Shown: one piece after another, positions 32,756 to 48,138 of the stretch
Layout of the letters: each line of letters starts with the position of its first letter
Numbering within the stretch: position 1 is the first letter of the stretch
Assembly: GCA_958430865.1 (NCBI GenBank)
Contig: CAUDNR010001691.1
Coordinates: forward strand, 23,438 to 87,437
Length of the DNA: 64,000 bases
Reading direction: 5' to 3'
Origin: Entrophospora sp. SA101
Lineage: Eukaryota; Glomeromycota; Glomeromycetes; Entrophosporales; Entrophosporaceae
Notes under the pieces: model-generated
Told to the model about the DNA's origin: nothing
What the model saw: only the letters and a program-made list of their open reading frames with translations
Databases searched by the model: none
Program-made: the position numbers and the translations under genes

Positions 32756-33916
32756 AAGCGCGACCGATATTTATTCCGATATTCGATATTGAGTTATGAA
32801 TTGAGATAAATAATAATTACATCCTATATAGACGAATTGAGATGAATAATATCTTTAATAATTACATCCTAGATGAATAAATATATAAACAAATAATTCT
32901 TTTATAATATAGTTATACACCTTTTTTTTCTATAACATCTATTACTTACTTTCATAAATAATAGGTTGTGAATTAGATTCAGCAAAAGTTTTTAAAAAAA
33001 GAAATCAACCAAGTTTACATAAAATTCCTCGCGACTATTAAATTTCTATAAAATAGTTTTTCATGAACCTCTCTAAAACTTATTAACCAACACCCCCATA
33101 AAGCAATAACCATATGAAAGCTTAAAATATTCTACACCTCATTTACTATCAAGTCTTTTAAAGTGATATTGAGAAATAATCTGAGGTTTGAAGCAAAGAA
33201 GTAATACCGTTTTTTAATAGCCATTAATTCATGTAGAGAGGACCTTAGAAAGCTTTAATGGAGTACTTTCATTTTACTCTAACAATGAAGTTCAAGTTTA
33301 TTATAAAAATAACGAGGTAGTAAGTTAGGAAGCTAAAATTGCTAATTGAAGTAATCTCAAAAAACAATTTTATCTAAAAGTTAACAGTTTTAGTGTGATG
33401 AAAACTTTTCTATGTAGGAAATGCAGGTTTGGATAATTAAAAAGTATGGTTAGTGGGCCTTTAAATGGACTAACATTATGTTTTTTATACAATTCAATAA
33501 TTCCTATCTTTAATTCTAATGCTTTTGCTGGATTATTTGATTCTTTAGCTTTTTAATTGTTCATTCAGTGTGTTGAATTCCAGTTGAATTATCTGAAATT
33601 TTGCAGCGTGGGGTTGTGAACTGACTAAACAAGAGAAAAAATTATATATTAATATGGTACGCTCTAATAAGCTCTGACAGTTTTTCTTTAAAAAAAATCG
33701 CAGCAGTGAAGGGCTTAGGGTGTGTTTCATTTATAATGTACGTTTACCATGATAAACTTTGGGTGGCTGTGTTACGGAATCCTCCAACGATTTTACAACA
33801 CGTAAAAATTGTTCTTTTCAGTCGAATCAATCACTTATCTCCTTCTTTAGCCATAATAAAATAAAAATATAAATTAAAATATAATTTTTTGGGGGTTTTT
33901 TTTCAAAATAATTAAA
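32756..33916. other. Intergenic, degenerate short tandem repeats
   Basis: Around 32790-32885 a degenerate unit (gaattgagataaataat, aattacatcctaga) occurs two to three times. No gene is visible to 33916. Confidence 0.45.
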
Positions 33917-34905
33917 ATGAAAAAATTTAAATTTTGCACATTTTTAATTTTTTCGATTTTTATATTTATCTCGCTAATAAAAGCTTGGGGACAAGGTTCA
34001 TTATTATAATAAATTAGAATATATATATCTATATAATACGGAATAAAATAAATTCAATAAGTTCAAATTTTTTTATATCCTAAAATAAAACAGAGGATCA
34101 CGAAATATTTGATTTAGTAGACGATTTAGAAAATGCAGAAGGGGAAGATGTAACTTTTTATTCATGGCTCGGAGTAGAACCTACAGCCAACGAGAAAGAA
34201 ATTAATAAAGCGTATCGTAAATTATCTTTAACTTTACAGTAAGTTTATTTGTATATTATGATAATAAATACATGTAAAAACTTAACGATTTTATTATTAT
34301 TTAGCCCGGATAAAAATCCTGATAAAGATAGCAAAGAAAGATTTTCTAGATTAGGTTTAATAGGTGCAATTTTGCGTAATTCAGAGTCAAGAGAACGATA
34401 CAATTTTTTTCTAAAGAATGGAGTACCAAAATGGCGTGGTACTGGCTATTATTATAACCGTCATAGACCAGGACTTGGTACCGTAGTAATATTTTTATTA
34501 ATGCTATCATCATTGTTTCATTATGTTATCACGTGGATAAACTATTATCGGGACAAGCAACGTGTACGATATTATATACAAGAATCGAGAGAAATCGCCT
34601 GTGGTAAAAGAATGAAAAAACAAAACACCAGGAAAAAAATTTTTGTTAATGAAAAGAATTTCATTGTTGATTATGATAATGTTTTCTTGTTGACTAAAGA
34701 TGGCGAACAATTTATTATGGATGAGAATGAAATCGAGAAACCAAGAATTTTGAATATTTTTGTATTTTCAATCCCTATTTTAATTTATAAAAAACTAATT
34801 TGTAGTAATAAAGATGATACTAACATTAACAATAATATTAATAATATCAATGATAGAAATATTAATGATAAATCTCGTAGACGTAGGAAAGAACTAAACA
34901 ACTAA
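33917..34905 (+). CDS. ERJ5: ER membrane J-protein (Erj5/DNAJC1-like)
   Basis: A type III DnaJ protein of the endoplasmic reticulum. Exon 1 encodes a signal peptide (KFCTFLIFSIFIFISLIKAW). Exon 2 holds most of the J-domain (YSWLGVEPTANEKEINKAYR, KLSLTL). Exon 3 begins at the HPD motif (H/PDKNPDKDSKERFSRLG), then NSESRERYNFFL. A membrane segment follows (TVVIFLLMLSSLFHYVITW), then a basic cytosolic region and an Asn-rich, Arg/Lys-ending tail. The His of HPD is completed across the intron, a good check on the splice. The layout matches yeast Erj5 and animal DNAJC1 without the SANT domains. Confidence 0.88.
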
Positions 34906-35572
34906 TAACTTTAATTTTAAGATTTTGGTGTATTTTATTTTATCTTATAGGAAAAATATAATTTAGATAAATAATTACATTAACTTTGGAGTTTTTCTCT
35001 TCCAATAGTGTAAATAACAACAAAATCAATTCAAAACAAGAAATAAAAATAGTAAATAATAAATTCAAACTAAACTTCTTATTTCTTATTTCTGGTTCTT
35101 GTTGTTTTTCTTTTTATTCCTTTTCATTCACCAGAATATTTTATTAGAATTATCATTATTATAGTCATTTTTGATTATTATTGTCTGATTGAATTTTTTT
35201 TACTGATCTTTCATCAACATCTTTGTCATCATCTTCTTCATTGTCAATAATTGTGCTGTTACCTTCATCATTACTATTAATACTATTATTGTTGTCCGAT
35301 TTAATTTTTTTTTACTGGTATTTCATCATTATTTTGCTGTTACCTTCATCATTACTACTGGTATTAGTGCTATTATTGTTATGGTGTCGACATCAAAAAT
35401 TTTGGCTAAACTTTAAAATGTATAAGTTCAATGACCATGCAAGATAAAAAAAAAACTCTATAGTTTTATTCTTCTATAAGACATAAGGAAAGATGCAATA
35501 AAGAGTTTTTTTAAATTTTATTGAAATGAAAAGTTATAATGGTTTAAAGTTTGTCATTAATTATTATTATTA
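34906..35572. other. Intergenic with a degenerate acidic-repeat relic
   Basis: At 35170-35390 the minus strand reads Asn/Asp/Glu-rich peptide (NSNDEGNSTIIDNEEDDDKD) in two imperfect copies of an about 115-base unit whose frames differ. It may be the tail of a lost gene or low-complexity DNA. Nothing else is seen. Confidence 0.35.
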
Positions 35573-36280
35573 ATTAACACAAGTAACCAAAACTCGCAAG
35601 TCGTGCGACTTCTGTGCAGTTTTCTCACCGATTGTCCCCTTTTGCGTCTAGCCGCGCCTGGTCTTTTCGGTTTTTGGCGCGATCAACGTTTTCACCATAT
35701 TTAGCAAAAAATTGTGTCGTACGGCAAATGTTTTGTTAACACAGAAAACAAGTTTTTAAACGAAAACGTGACAGCGAGCTTCGTGTCTTTTACTCACACA
35801 ATGACATCACTCAGGTCAAGACAATAATAGTCTATTTTATCAATTCAAAAAAATACAAAATAGGACGGCCGTCCCCACATTTTTTTTTCGTTTTTTTTGT
35901 AGAGAAATTCCTCTCAAGCCATTTCAGCGCACGGAACTCAACTTTCTACGACGTCCCTGTCCATCTTCAAGCAATCAAGTTTACAGAGGATGAGCACATT
36001 CAAACCATGAAATCATTTATTATTATACAACGTTATACAAGATGGTCGAAAAATAAAAATATCACTGCGCCGAGTGTTTCATAGCATTACAATAACAAAA
36101 ATACACGATTTAATCTTGATTCAATCATTTATTACATATAACAGGGGAGACTGTCTCATAACACAAAATTTTAACCCACGCAATTGTTGATCGACAAATC
36201 AAAATCGTGAAATTGATAACGTAAAAATAAACGTTAACATAAAACATTGATTCATTTTGTCAACAATCACTTCACCAACA

Positions 36281-36828
36281 GTTGTTTCGTTAACAAATGG
36301 ATCGAATTTAAGAAGTTGGAAGCAAACATTTGAAATAGTCTAATAAATTAAACCGTACTACTCGAAAATGTATTTAAAGGGTTGGTTTTCGACTTGGTTG
36401 AAGAATAACTCTCTTCCTAACTCTTCTCTTGACCATATCTCTCGATATAATCAAAATAACCTTAATATAACGAATGTCAAAATGATCGTAAACGCGACCA
36501 ATTTAAGATACACGATCAAGAGAAAACATGAACGATGTATGAAAAAATCAAACAGTTGTTCCGTTAACAAATGGATCGAATTTAAGAAGTTGGAAGCAAA
36601 CATTTGAAATAGTCTCATAAATTAAATCGTACTGCTCGAAAATGTATTTTAAAGGGTTGGTTTTCGACTTGGTTGAAGAATAACTTTCTTCCTAACTCTT
36701 CTCTTGACCATATCTTTCGATATAATCAAAATAACCTTAATATAACAAATGTCAAAATGATTGTAAACGCGACCAATTTAAGATATACGATCAAGAGAAA
36801 ACATGAGCGATGTATGAAAAAATTAAAC
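36281..36828. repeat. Two tandem copies of a 274-bp unit
   Basis: 36281-36554 and 36555-36828 are nearly identical head-to-tail copies (gttgttycgttaacaaatgg start). They differ by a few substitutions such as aacgaacg versus aacaaatg contexts. They lie inside the inverted-repeat element. The 79-codon frame here follows the repeat and is not called as a gene. Confidence 0.85.
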
Positions 36829-36914
36829 AAATTTATTTAATAAAACAAAATTTACAACTCAAAAAATTTTTTTTGCATGTAATAAAATTCCATTATTAAC
36901 CATTAACAATCTAA

Positions 36915-37150
36915 TTATATAGATCTTGACCGATCAAACCCGCCTATATGGTTATTGAATAATTGATAATAATAAAACGTTAATTAAATATATTTTACAA
37001 ACAGCTTCGTAGATCTCGACTTTAAGACTTACTTTGATCAAACCCGCCTATAATAATAAACGTTCATTTTGGAAACTTGATTTGCAAATAGATCTTGACT
37101 TTAACACTTACTTATACCAAGCCCGCCTATATAATTATTTGAATAATTGA
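36915..37150. repeat. Three degenerate copies of an about 100-bp unit
   Basis: The phrase gatcaaacccgcctata recurs, slightly altered, at about 36932, 37038 and 37119, each preceded by agatcttgac or agatctcgac. They are inside the inverted-repeat element and are probably subterminal repeats. Confidence 0.6.
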
Positions 37151-37892
37151 TAAAGTGAAATTACCCGAGGGTTGAAAAGACCAACAACAACGATGATAAG
37201 AAATCCCCACGCAAAGCATTAAATCCAAACATCTGGATTTTGAGGAACAATTCATGAGTTCCAACCGCAAGAGAAAGACCACAAATCACATCAGGGAGTC
37301 GGGTAAAAAAAGAAGTGCAGACCATGACCCACAGGAAGAATCAAGCACATCAAGGGCAACGAAGTTGTCAGCAACAATGAAGGTTATACGGATGCAGTAG
37401 AAAATTCATACAACATTGAAAATGATGACGATAATAATGAGAATGAAACAGTGGTAAACGACGACGACGATGAGAGTTGTGACACTGAATAATTTTTATT
37501 ACTCTTTGTATTTGTATGCAATAAAAATTATGTAGATCAAATTTTTTTTCAGGAAAATAAAAAAAAAATTTTACCACTCAGCAAAAGCAAAAAATTCCCT
37601 CCCAAAAAATTAGGTTTAAAAAACAAAGATTTTTCGGTTTCAATTGCAATTGCAACGCATTGTTTTGCAATTCAATTCAATGCAACTCAATTTCAATTGT
37701 TGTTGTTGCAGTTTTATAAAACAAAACATTTGCCGTACGACACAATTTTGCTAAATATGGTGAAAACGTTGATCGCGCCAAAACCGAAAAGACCAGGCGC
37801 AAAAGGAGACAATCGGCGAGAAAACTGCGCGGAAGTCGCACGACTTGCGAGTTTTGGACACGGCAAATGTTAAATCTTTTTTTTGTGTTAAT

Positions 37893-38302
37893 GAATGACA
37901 TCACTGACTTACCATAATATTACCATAATCAAATAAAAATTTTTTTTTTTTGAGGAGAAAAAAAGATTTTTGGCACAATACGTAATTTTATTTATCCTTT
38001 AAAGGGGTGAAATTAGAATAGAATAAGTTGATGTTTATATATATACACACATACATATTTGTTAATTTATTAATTACTGTCAGAGAGAGAGAGACATATT
38101 ATTAATTTTAATAAAAAATCTCACAAACACGATCGTCCTTTCACATTATTCAAGAATTCCATTAATATTAAGATCCTTAACAAAAATCACTATAAATACG
38201 AGCAACAACCATTTTTCTTTCACATTTTGCTTTTCAAAGCTTTTCATTACCACTACTAACTAAAAGTTAGTGTTAACGCGTAAACAAACAATACTTTTAA
38301 AG
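37893..38302. other. Intergenic, Miro promoter side
   Basis: Contains a short (GA)n run near 38083. No gene. It must hold the promoter of the Miro gene. Confidence 0.4.
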
Positions 38303-41769
<3,467 letters not shown>

Positions 41770-41837
41770 ATCAATTTATCAATTCATTTAACTAATTAAT
41801 CAACTAGATGTTGGTTAAAAGGGGGGAGGTAAAATAA

Positions 41838-41877
<40 letters not shown>

Positions 41878-42321
41878 GTTGATTAATTGGTTGATTAATT
41901 TATTATTTGCAAATAGAAACAATTATAATATTTAATAATAATTAAATCAATGATAATTGTAGCAGTGTAGTAATACTAATGGTTGGTCGTTGTTGTAAAG
42001 AGTTTTGGAATTTTTTTAAAACTTTAATGATGATAATAATAATAATTGTTGTCGTCGTCGTATATATTATATATTATTATTATTATTGCTATGCATTTTT
42101 TTCTGCGTGTAAAAAATGTTTGTTTCATATATACTTCTTCCTTTCTCTTTCTCTCTGTATTTTTCATCAATTGAAATAAATTTTGTAAATTTTATAATAT
42201 AATTTTATTATTATTCATTTTCTAAATCGCTAATAAATATAATTATTGAACAATATGTATGATGAAAAGATAAAAACTAAAAAATTAAGAGTAAATGAAT
42301 CTTTTTATTATTTGATTTGTT

Positions 42322-42660
42322 TTATCGAAGACGTCTTGCTTCACGTTCAGATTCCAAAAGACATAAAACATCATTTTCACGAACAGGTCCCTTAACATTA
42401 CGAATGATAGAACGATTTGTATCGTCCATAAATTCTACGCGCACTTGAGTTACACCACCTCTTGAACCGGTACGACCAAGTACTTTAACAACTTTGGCAA
42501 GCTTGACTTGTTGTTTAGCATCCTTTTTAGTATTTTAGTATCGAAAAAATAGTAAAAATGAAAATTTTTTTAATTGAATAAATAAATTCAACAGTAAATA
42601 ATAATAACAATAATAACAATAGTTAGTAGTAGTAAATAATAATTATAAACAATTTACCAT
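42322..42660 (-). CDS. RPS28: Ribosomal protein eS28 (RPS28)
   Basis: A 40S protein close to the mRNA exit channel. Exon 2 (42522-42322) encodes [40 protein letters not shown] and [20 protein letters not shown] to EARRLR-stop, the whole eS28 sequence. The only coding base triplet upstream is ATG at 42660-42658, directly followed by gtaaattg, so the start codon forms its own coding exon. The acceptor is aaaaag before GAT. The length of 68 residues suits eS28. It converges on Miro, and the 3' ends are 552 bases apart. Confidence 0.93.
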
Positions 42661-42939
42661 ATTGATATTTGATTGATTGATTGGTTTGATTGAATTTTTT
42701 TAATTTCGTTCTTTTTTTTTCAAAATTAAAAGATGGAAAAATTTTTTTTTTGTCTTTTTGAGGTCATGTATATACATATAGTAAATGAATTGATGATCCA
42801 CAGGGAAAAATTTTTTTTGAACGCAGCGTACCTTTTTTGGTACACTGCGTACTTTTTTTTTTTGGTACGTTGCGTACTTTTTTTTTTCACGCGTCTTAAA
42901 AAAACATTCTTTTCTATCTTAAAAAAAAAAATAGAAATC
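42661..42939. other. Short divergent spacer with GTAC-word repeats
   Basis: Between eS28 (minus) and Cdc45 (plus). Contains three copies of ggtac(a/g)ytgcgtac-like words separated by poly-T (42820-42890). It probably holds both promoters. Confidence 0.45.
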
Positions 42940-45048
42940 ATGTTTATAGCTATTGATCAACTTATATATTTATTTGATACGATAAAAAGATTCAATATTA
43001 ATGATGATAGTGACAAAGTTTTATTTGAGGACGTTATAAAAATATATGTTAAAATGGATATTGACGCAATGTGCGCTGCACAAATATTTCAGGTAGAAAG
43101 TAATTTTATTTATTATTATTTTATTTAGAAAAAGAAAAAGAAATTTTAAAATTAATTGGGGGGTTTTTATGATGGGTGGGGACAATGAATTCAAATTTTC
43201 AATTTATATAGAATTTATGTATACGACAAAATATAATGTTTATTGATATTAAACCTGTTAGAACATTAGATGATCTTGACGAATCAGATAGAAGACCATC
43301 ATATGAATTAAAATCAGTAAATATTTACATGTATATTTTTAATTATATATAATCTTTTAATCATTATATTCATTTATATATATATTATATTTGTTTATAG
43401 TTACAAGCAATTATATTATTTGGATTTGGATCAGATATAGATCTTGCTAGTTTTTTTGACTTATCTGAAAACTTAAATGTTAATATTTATGTACTTGACA
43501 GTCAAACTACGCTTGATTTAAGTAATTGTAGTGGATCCGAGAATGTAATTAATTATTGATATCATTCGTTCATTCCTTTCTTTATTGTTATTGTAATAAG
43601 AGTCATTTTTGAAATTAATAGTATTGATTTTTTTTATAGATATATATTGTATTAGATCTCGAGTCACCAGAAATTAAAGCAGCAATGGACATGGTAAAAT
43701 AAACTAATTCTATATTCATGTTGAGAAAGGAGAGTGAGAAAGCAGAGGAATGAGAATCATATAGATAATATGTAATTTAATTTATATACATGTGTGTGTG
43801 TGTGTGTGTGTGTTATATATATATAGGCTAACCAGTTCAAAAAAGGAAAATTTAGAAGAAAAGAAATTATCTCAACCTCATTACAAGCCTATTTCCTAGC
43901 AGTTCAATCTGGAATGAAAGACAGTGGTTTATTATGGTAACTATCATTGCTATTATTTCTTTTCTTGTAAAGAGAAAAAAATCAAATTAATTTTTTTATC
44001 ATAATAATATCAGGCTTGCAATTATAGGCCACACAAGCTTATTAATAGCAAAAAGAATTTCAATGGATCAATATAGTAAATATATTACAATTATAGATGC
44101 AGAAGTTCGAGAATTCAATCAAACAACATCCAAGAAACGATGGGCAAGACATAGAGCAAAAGCACGATATCCTGATCAAAAAAATATTGAAACCATTTGG
44201 GAATATCCTTTATTATTATCATTATTATCATTATCATTATTAATTGTTATTGTTATTTCAGTTTTTCTTCTTCTTCTTTGACTCTAGCTCACATATAATT
44301 GTGTATTAGTTGGACATTGGAATTTATATGATAGCATTATGAATTCAGAAAATACATTTTTTCGTATGAAACTTAAAAATAGACAAGGTGAAAATCTAGA
44401 TAACCTTTTGAGAAATCTCGGGTAAGTAATCTTTTTTTTTGTAATACACACATACACACACATACACGTACATATATATATACACACTTAGATGCACCTT
44501 CTCATATATACATACACACACGACCTTTCATACCAACAACAAGAATATCGCAAATAAAATCAAAAGAATTTTTTTTAGAGATGGATTTCGAGACAGCAGA
44601 TAATTTATCAAAGAACATATCAGAAGAAGGACCCAAATTAGGATTCAATGAACCAATATACGCACAATATGTAAAATATTATGGATATAAAGAACCATCA
44701 TTTAGTGCCAGCGATATGGTTTATGCTTTACAAACACTCTTATGGATAAAAAGATCAAAAATCAACGAATTTAATATTGGAGAAATTGATTTTTTTGATG
44801 TTTTTAAAGATACGAATAATCCATGGTGGGATAACTTTCATACTGTGCTTGATACGATTGAATGGTTGGTAGAGATATATGTTGTTTATAGGAAAATGAA
44901 TGAATAATCATAAATTTGTTTTTTTTTTAAAAATAGTCTAGACGAAGAAAAAGGGCTGAAAAGAATAAAAGGAGGAATTGAACTAAGGAAAAATTTACAA
45001 CCTCATATTATATCATCAGAAATAAAAGAATTTATTATTGTGACATAA
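42940..45048 (+). CDS. CDC45: Replication factor Cdc45, C-terminally short
   Basis: Cdc45 joins MCM2-7 and GINS in the replicative CMG helicase. Nine or more exons follow ATG 42940: DMDIDAMCAAQIFQ-like DHH-family start (MDIDAMCAA); LQAIILFGFGSDIDLASFFD; VLDSQTTLDLSN; LLWLAIIGHTSLL; TIWEYP and VGHWNLYDSIMNSENTFFRM; MKLKNRQGENLDNLLRNLG; MDFETADNLSKN; YYGYKEPSFSASDMVYALQT; and GGIELRKNLQPHIISSEI. Phases agree if the exon after LRNLG starts at 44544 and a 43-nt intron occupies 44245-44287. The frame stops at 45046, about 130 residues before the usual Cdc45 C-terminus, and the next 2 kb shows no further exon. It is either truncated or the end is missed. Confidence 0.85.
43792..43814. repeat. (TG)n microsatellite in a Cdc45 intron
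   Basis: About ten TG dinucleotides followed by an AT run lie before the acceptor atatatag. Confidence 0.9.
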
Positions 45049-47070
45049 TAAAAAACAATATAGATAGCAGCAATAATAATAATAATAAATAATAAAATAA
45101 TAAATATATTTATATTTATTTATTTGTAAAGAATGTTTGAAAAAAGCTTTTAGTAGTTAAAATTATAAAACACAAAGCATACATGTATTTAATCACATTC
45201 CCCATTATTAAGACAATAATTTTTATTATTATCGCCCCTGCTACTAATTCAATTAACATTATTATTTTTGGTTGATTGAACTATTTCAAAGGCTTGTAAT
45301 AAAAAAAAAAAAAAAAAAAAAAAGATCAATATTTGATTTTTAATGTGTTACACTAACCAGACAAAATCGTGAGAACAATTAATACAGTTTCTCTTTAATA
45401 ACAGATTTTTACGACATAACGCTAATGCTAATTATAATGCTAAGCCAAATGTTTCGTTATATAGTGTGTGAAACTGTACACATCTCATGCTCATTAATCT
45501 TTAGACCATATTAGCAAAGTCTTGCTCAGTTAATTCAGGTGAAAAGGCTTGAATTTCCGCAGTATCCGCCCTGTTACTATTATTTATTCTCATACACAAG
45601 ATAATTTCTCGCAAGTTCTTTTACCACCCCATTAACATTATTTTGAAATTGGAATGTGTAACGTGGAGTAATTTGAGCTTATTTCTTTGATAATTAATTA
45701 ATTAATTAAAAAAGTTTCGAATATCCCAATTTTGCATTATATATATATAAAAGTCGCAATTTTATAAGATGCTGATTGGAGGGAAAAACAGGACACGAGA
45801 ATGCACGAGAATGGAACATCTTGGTAAAATTAGTCAATCAATTGTAATTGTATTTGCCATTACACGTAAAACAGCCATCCTTTAGAGATAGAGATAATCA
45901 GTAAATAAAGTAAACTCTTGTTTTGTAAACACAAATTCTATAAGAACATATTAATATGCACAAAACATAAATAAATAATAAACATTTATTGAACGAGTGG
46001 AAAAAAAAAGATTAATGATAGTAGTTTTTTTAGTAATAATTATTCAAGTGGCAAAAGTCAAAAGTTGGATTGAAATCCTTCTCGATTCTGTTTAGGATAA
46101 ATTAATTATTTAATTATATTAAATCATATCATTATAATCATTCTTAATCATTCACAATAAACACTAATTAATTATTAAATTTTTAATTATTTTCTTTTTT
46201 GGCTTTCTTTCTTCCTTCCTACCTTTTAACTTTCTTCGATTTTGCATGTGCGAAGCCCAAATAGAGTGTAGTTTCTTTTGAAAAGAACAAATCGTCAATT
46301 TTTTATTCCCTTTAAAGATCAGAATAGCCGTAGCTGAAACGATAATTAAAAATTTAAATCCAAAAAAAATAAAAAAAATCCTATTTTTTATAATTTTTCT
46401 ATAAACGCCAATAATTTTTTCAATAATATTTTATATGGATTTGAATTTTTAATTTTTTATGCAGAGCATTTGTTTATTAAATATTATTATTGTACTTCTA
46501 TTTGATATTTGGTCGAGTGGGAAGGATATGACACCACACGACTTCCAAATATAGAAATTGGCGTATTTCATTATTCCGTTTTTTCATCTTCCTACCTAGT
46601 TTTTTTGTATGAGAATTTGAAATTCTTTTTTTTTTTACATTCATTCGATTTTGAAAAACCAATCCACGACCGACTTCCTTATTTGTTTACAATGCTTTTT
46701 ATTGTAATATACTCGCATATAATCTAATCTAACTCTCTAGAATGGTAATGCATTAGTTATTATTTCATACTGAAATATAAACATAAATTAAGAATAATTT
46801 AAGAGTATAAACATAAAATATAAATAAAATAATAATACGTAAATAAAAATCAACAAAATAGAAACATCGAAATAACAATAAATAAAGAATTTCCAATATA
46901 AAAAGAAAGTGTTTTTCTTTCGACAAAAAAAAAAATATAATTTTTCAAAAAATTATTTATATTTTTATCTCCCCAAAAAATATTAATATTAATATTAATA
47001 TAATAATATAATAAATATTAACAATATAAAATAATATAAAATAATATTAAATAATAATAAATTATATAAT
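45049..47070. other. Gene-poor spacer
   Basis: Two kilobases, AT-rich, with a pure A tract at about 45301-45323. The expected Cdc45 C-terminal exons were looked for and not found. A 72-codon frame at 46509 is not convincing. Confidence 0.5.
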
Positions 47071-47485
47071 ATGGGACAAGTGACCTCAATTCCACTTTTC
47101 CTCGAAAATAATTTTGATATCAAATCTTCTAAAAATGGTCTTTCAGAAATAACCACTTGCCTGGTGCCAAACTTGCAAAAAAATGATCAAATTGATATCA
47201 CAGCAATATCGATGTTGGACCACCCCATTATTAGCGATGATGAAAATCAATTTGTTAAAATAGTGATAAAGCTACTGAAGGATTCGGACGAAAATTTAAA
47301 ATTAAGTAAACTCGATAAGTCAATCGAACTTTTACAATTAGCAACAAAATTTGGTTCTGTAAATGCCGCAACGAGATTAGGTTTGATGTATTCGTTAGGG
47401 TTAGGAAATAATAACAACAATAATCTTGACAATATTGATAACAATAATAATAATAATAGTAATAATAATAATAATAGTAATAGTA

Positions 47486-47536
<51 letters not shown>

Positions 47537-48138
47537 CACCTTCAATCATTCCTGATTATAAATCGGCCACAGCTTATTATTTTCTTGCCTTGAAATTCAT
47601 TAACAATATACCTTCATCTTCTTGGGACTTGCAAACGTTGTTAGAATTGATGGTGGGGATAACATTTTTATATGAAAATTATTTGTCGTATCAAAAGGAC
47701 CAAGGACTTTGGAATTATGGCATCAGAACAATCACCCAAATAGATCTTACTCTGAACGATGCCAAATTTTCCAAGTTTTTATTTCACCAAGACAACGAAA
47801 TACGAAAGGCCATACGTATCAATATACTGTTTTGTATAGCATTATCACACGAACTGGACGAAAATTATCGTTCGGCATTGAAAACTTATAAAGAAATCGA
47901 AATAATCGGTAAATGTGGCGACAACTTGACCGGAAAATTGATCAAAAAAGCTCGTACAAATTATCGTTTGTTGGAGAAAAAGGTTCCTATTATAGATCCG
48001 GTTTGTTGCGAATGTGATTATAGTGCTAATGATCTCAAAGAAATATGGAAGTTATTAGTGTGCCCAAAATGTGTAAAAGTGGCATGTTGCTCTAGAAAAT
48101 GTTTAAACAATCATATCGAAAAAATTCATAAATCATAA
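47071..48138 (+). CDS. MYND zinc-finger protein with poly-Asn tract
   Basis: A 355-residue single exon. It starts MGQVTS, a plausible N-myristoylation signal. Residues about 75-110 (DKSIELLQLATKFGSVNAAT, then RLGLMYSLGLG) and about 165-175 look like Sel1/TPR-type helical repeats, interrupted by a poly-Asn run of some 35 residues encoded by AAT repeats. The C-terminus is a MYND finger: CCECDYSANDLKEI, LLVCPKCVKVACCSRKC, then LNNHIEKIH, with the Cys/His spacing of the family. MYND domains bind proline-rich partners. Family members are common in Glomeromycotina; substrate is unknown. Confidence 0.8.
47405..47535. repeat. (AAT)n coding microsatellite
   Basis: In-frame AAT/AGT triplets give the poly-Asn/Ser stretch. 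On the other strand they give spurious poly-Leu and poly-Tyr frames. Confidence 0.95.

Larger units (their letters stand above)
35573..37892. mobile_element. 2.3-kb DNA transposon with long terminal inverted repeats
   Basis: The left repeat at 35587-35737 is a nearly exact inverse of 37720-37857. The left copy has one extra 13-base segment (around gtctagccgcgcc). Outside them, attaacacaa (35573-35582) is inverted as ttgtgttaat (37883-37892). The arms are GC-richer than the surroundings. No intact transposase is present. At 37254-37490 a + strand Lys/Arg-rich start (MSSNRKRKTTNHIRESGKKR) and, in another frame, an acidic tail (VENSYNIENDDDNNENETVV) may be its last remains. It is non-autonomous or decayed. 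The superfamily was not determined. Confidence 0.75.

Noticed and set aside
45301..45323. Poly-A tract as the end of a LINE insertion
   Set aside because: No element body, target duplication or coding relic lies upstream; it is a plain A run.
46509..46727. Chromodomain-like peptide (YLVEWEGYD)
   Set aside because: Nine residues only. The following sequence does not continue the fold, and the start is not an ATG. Probably chance.
47247..47549. Poly-Leu and poly-Tyr proteins on the minus strand
   Set aside because: These are the reverse reading of the AAT repeat in the MYND gene.
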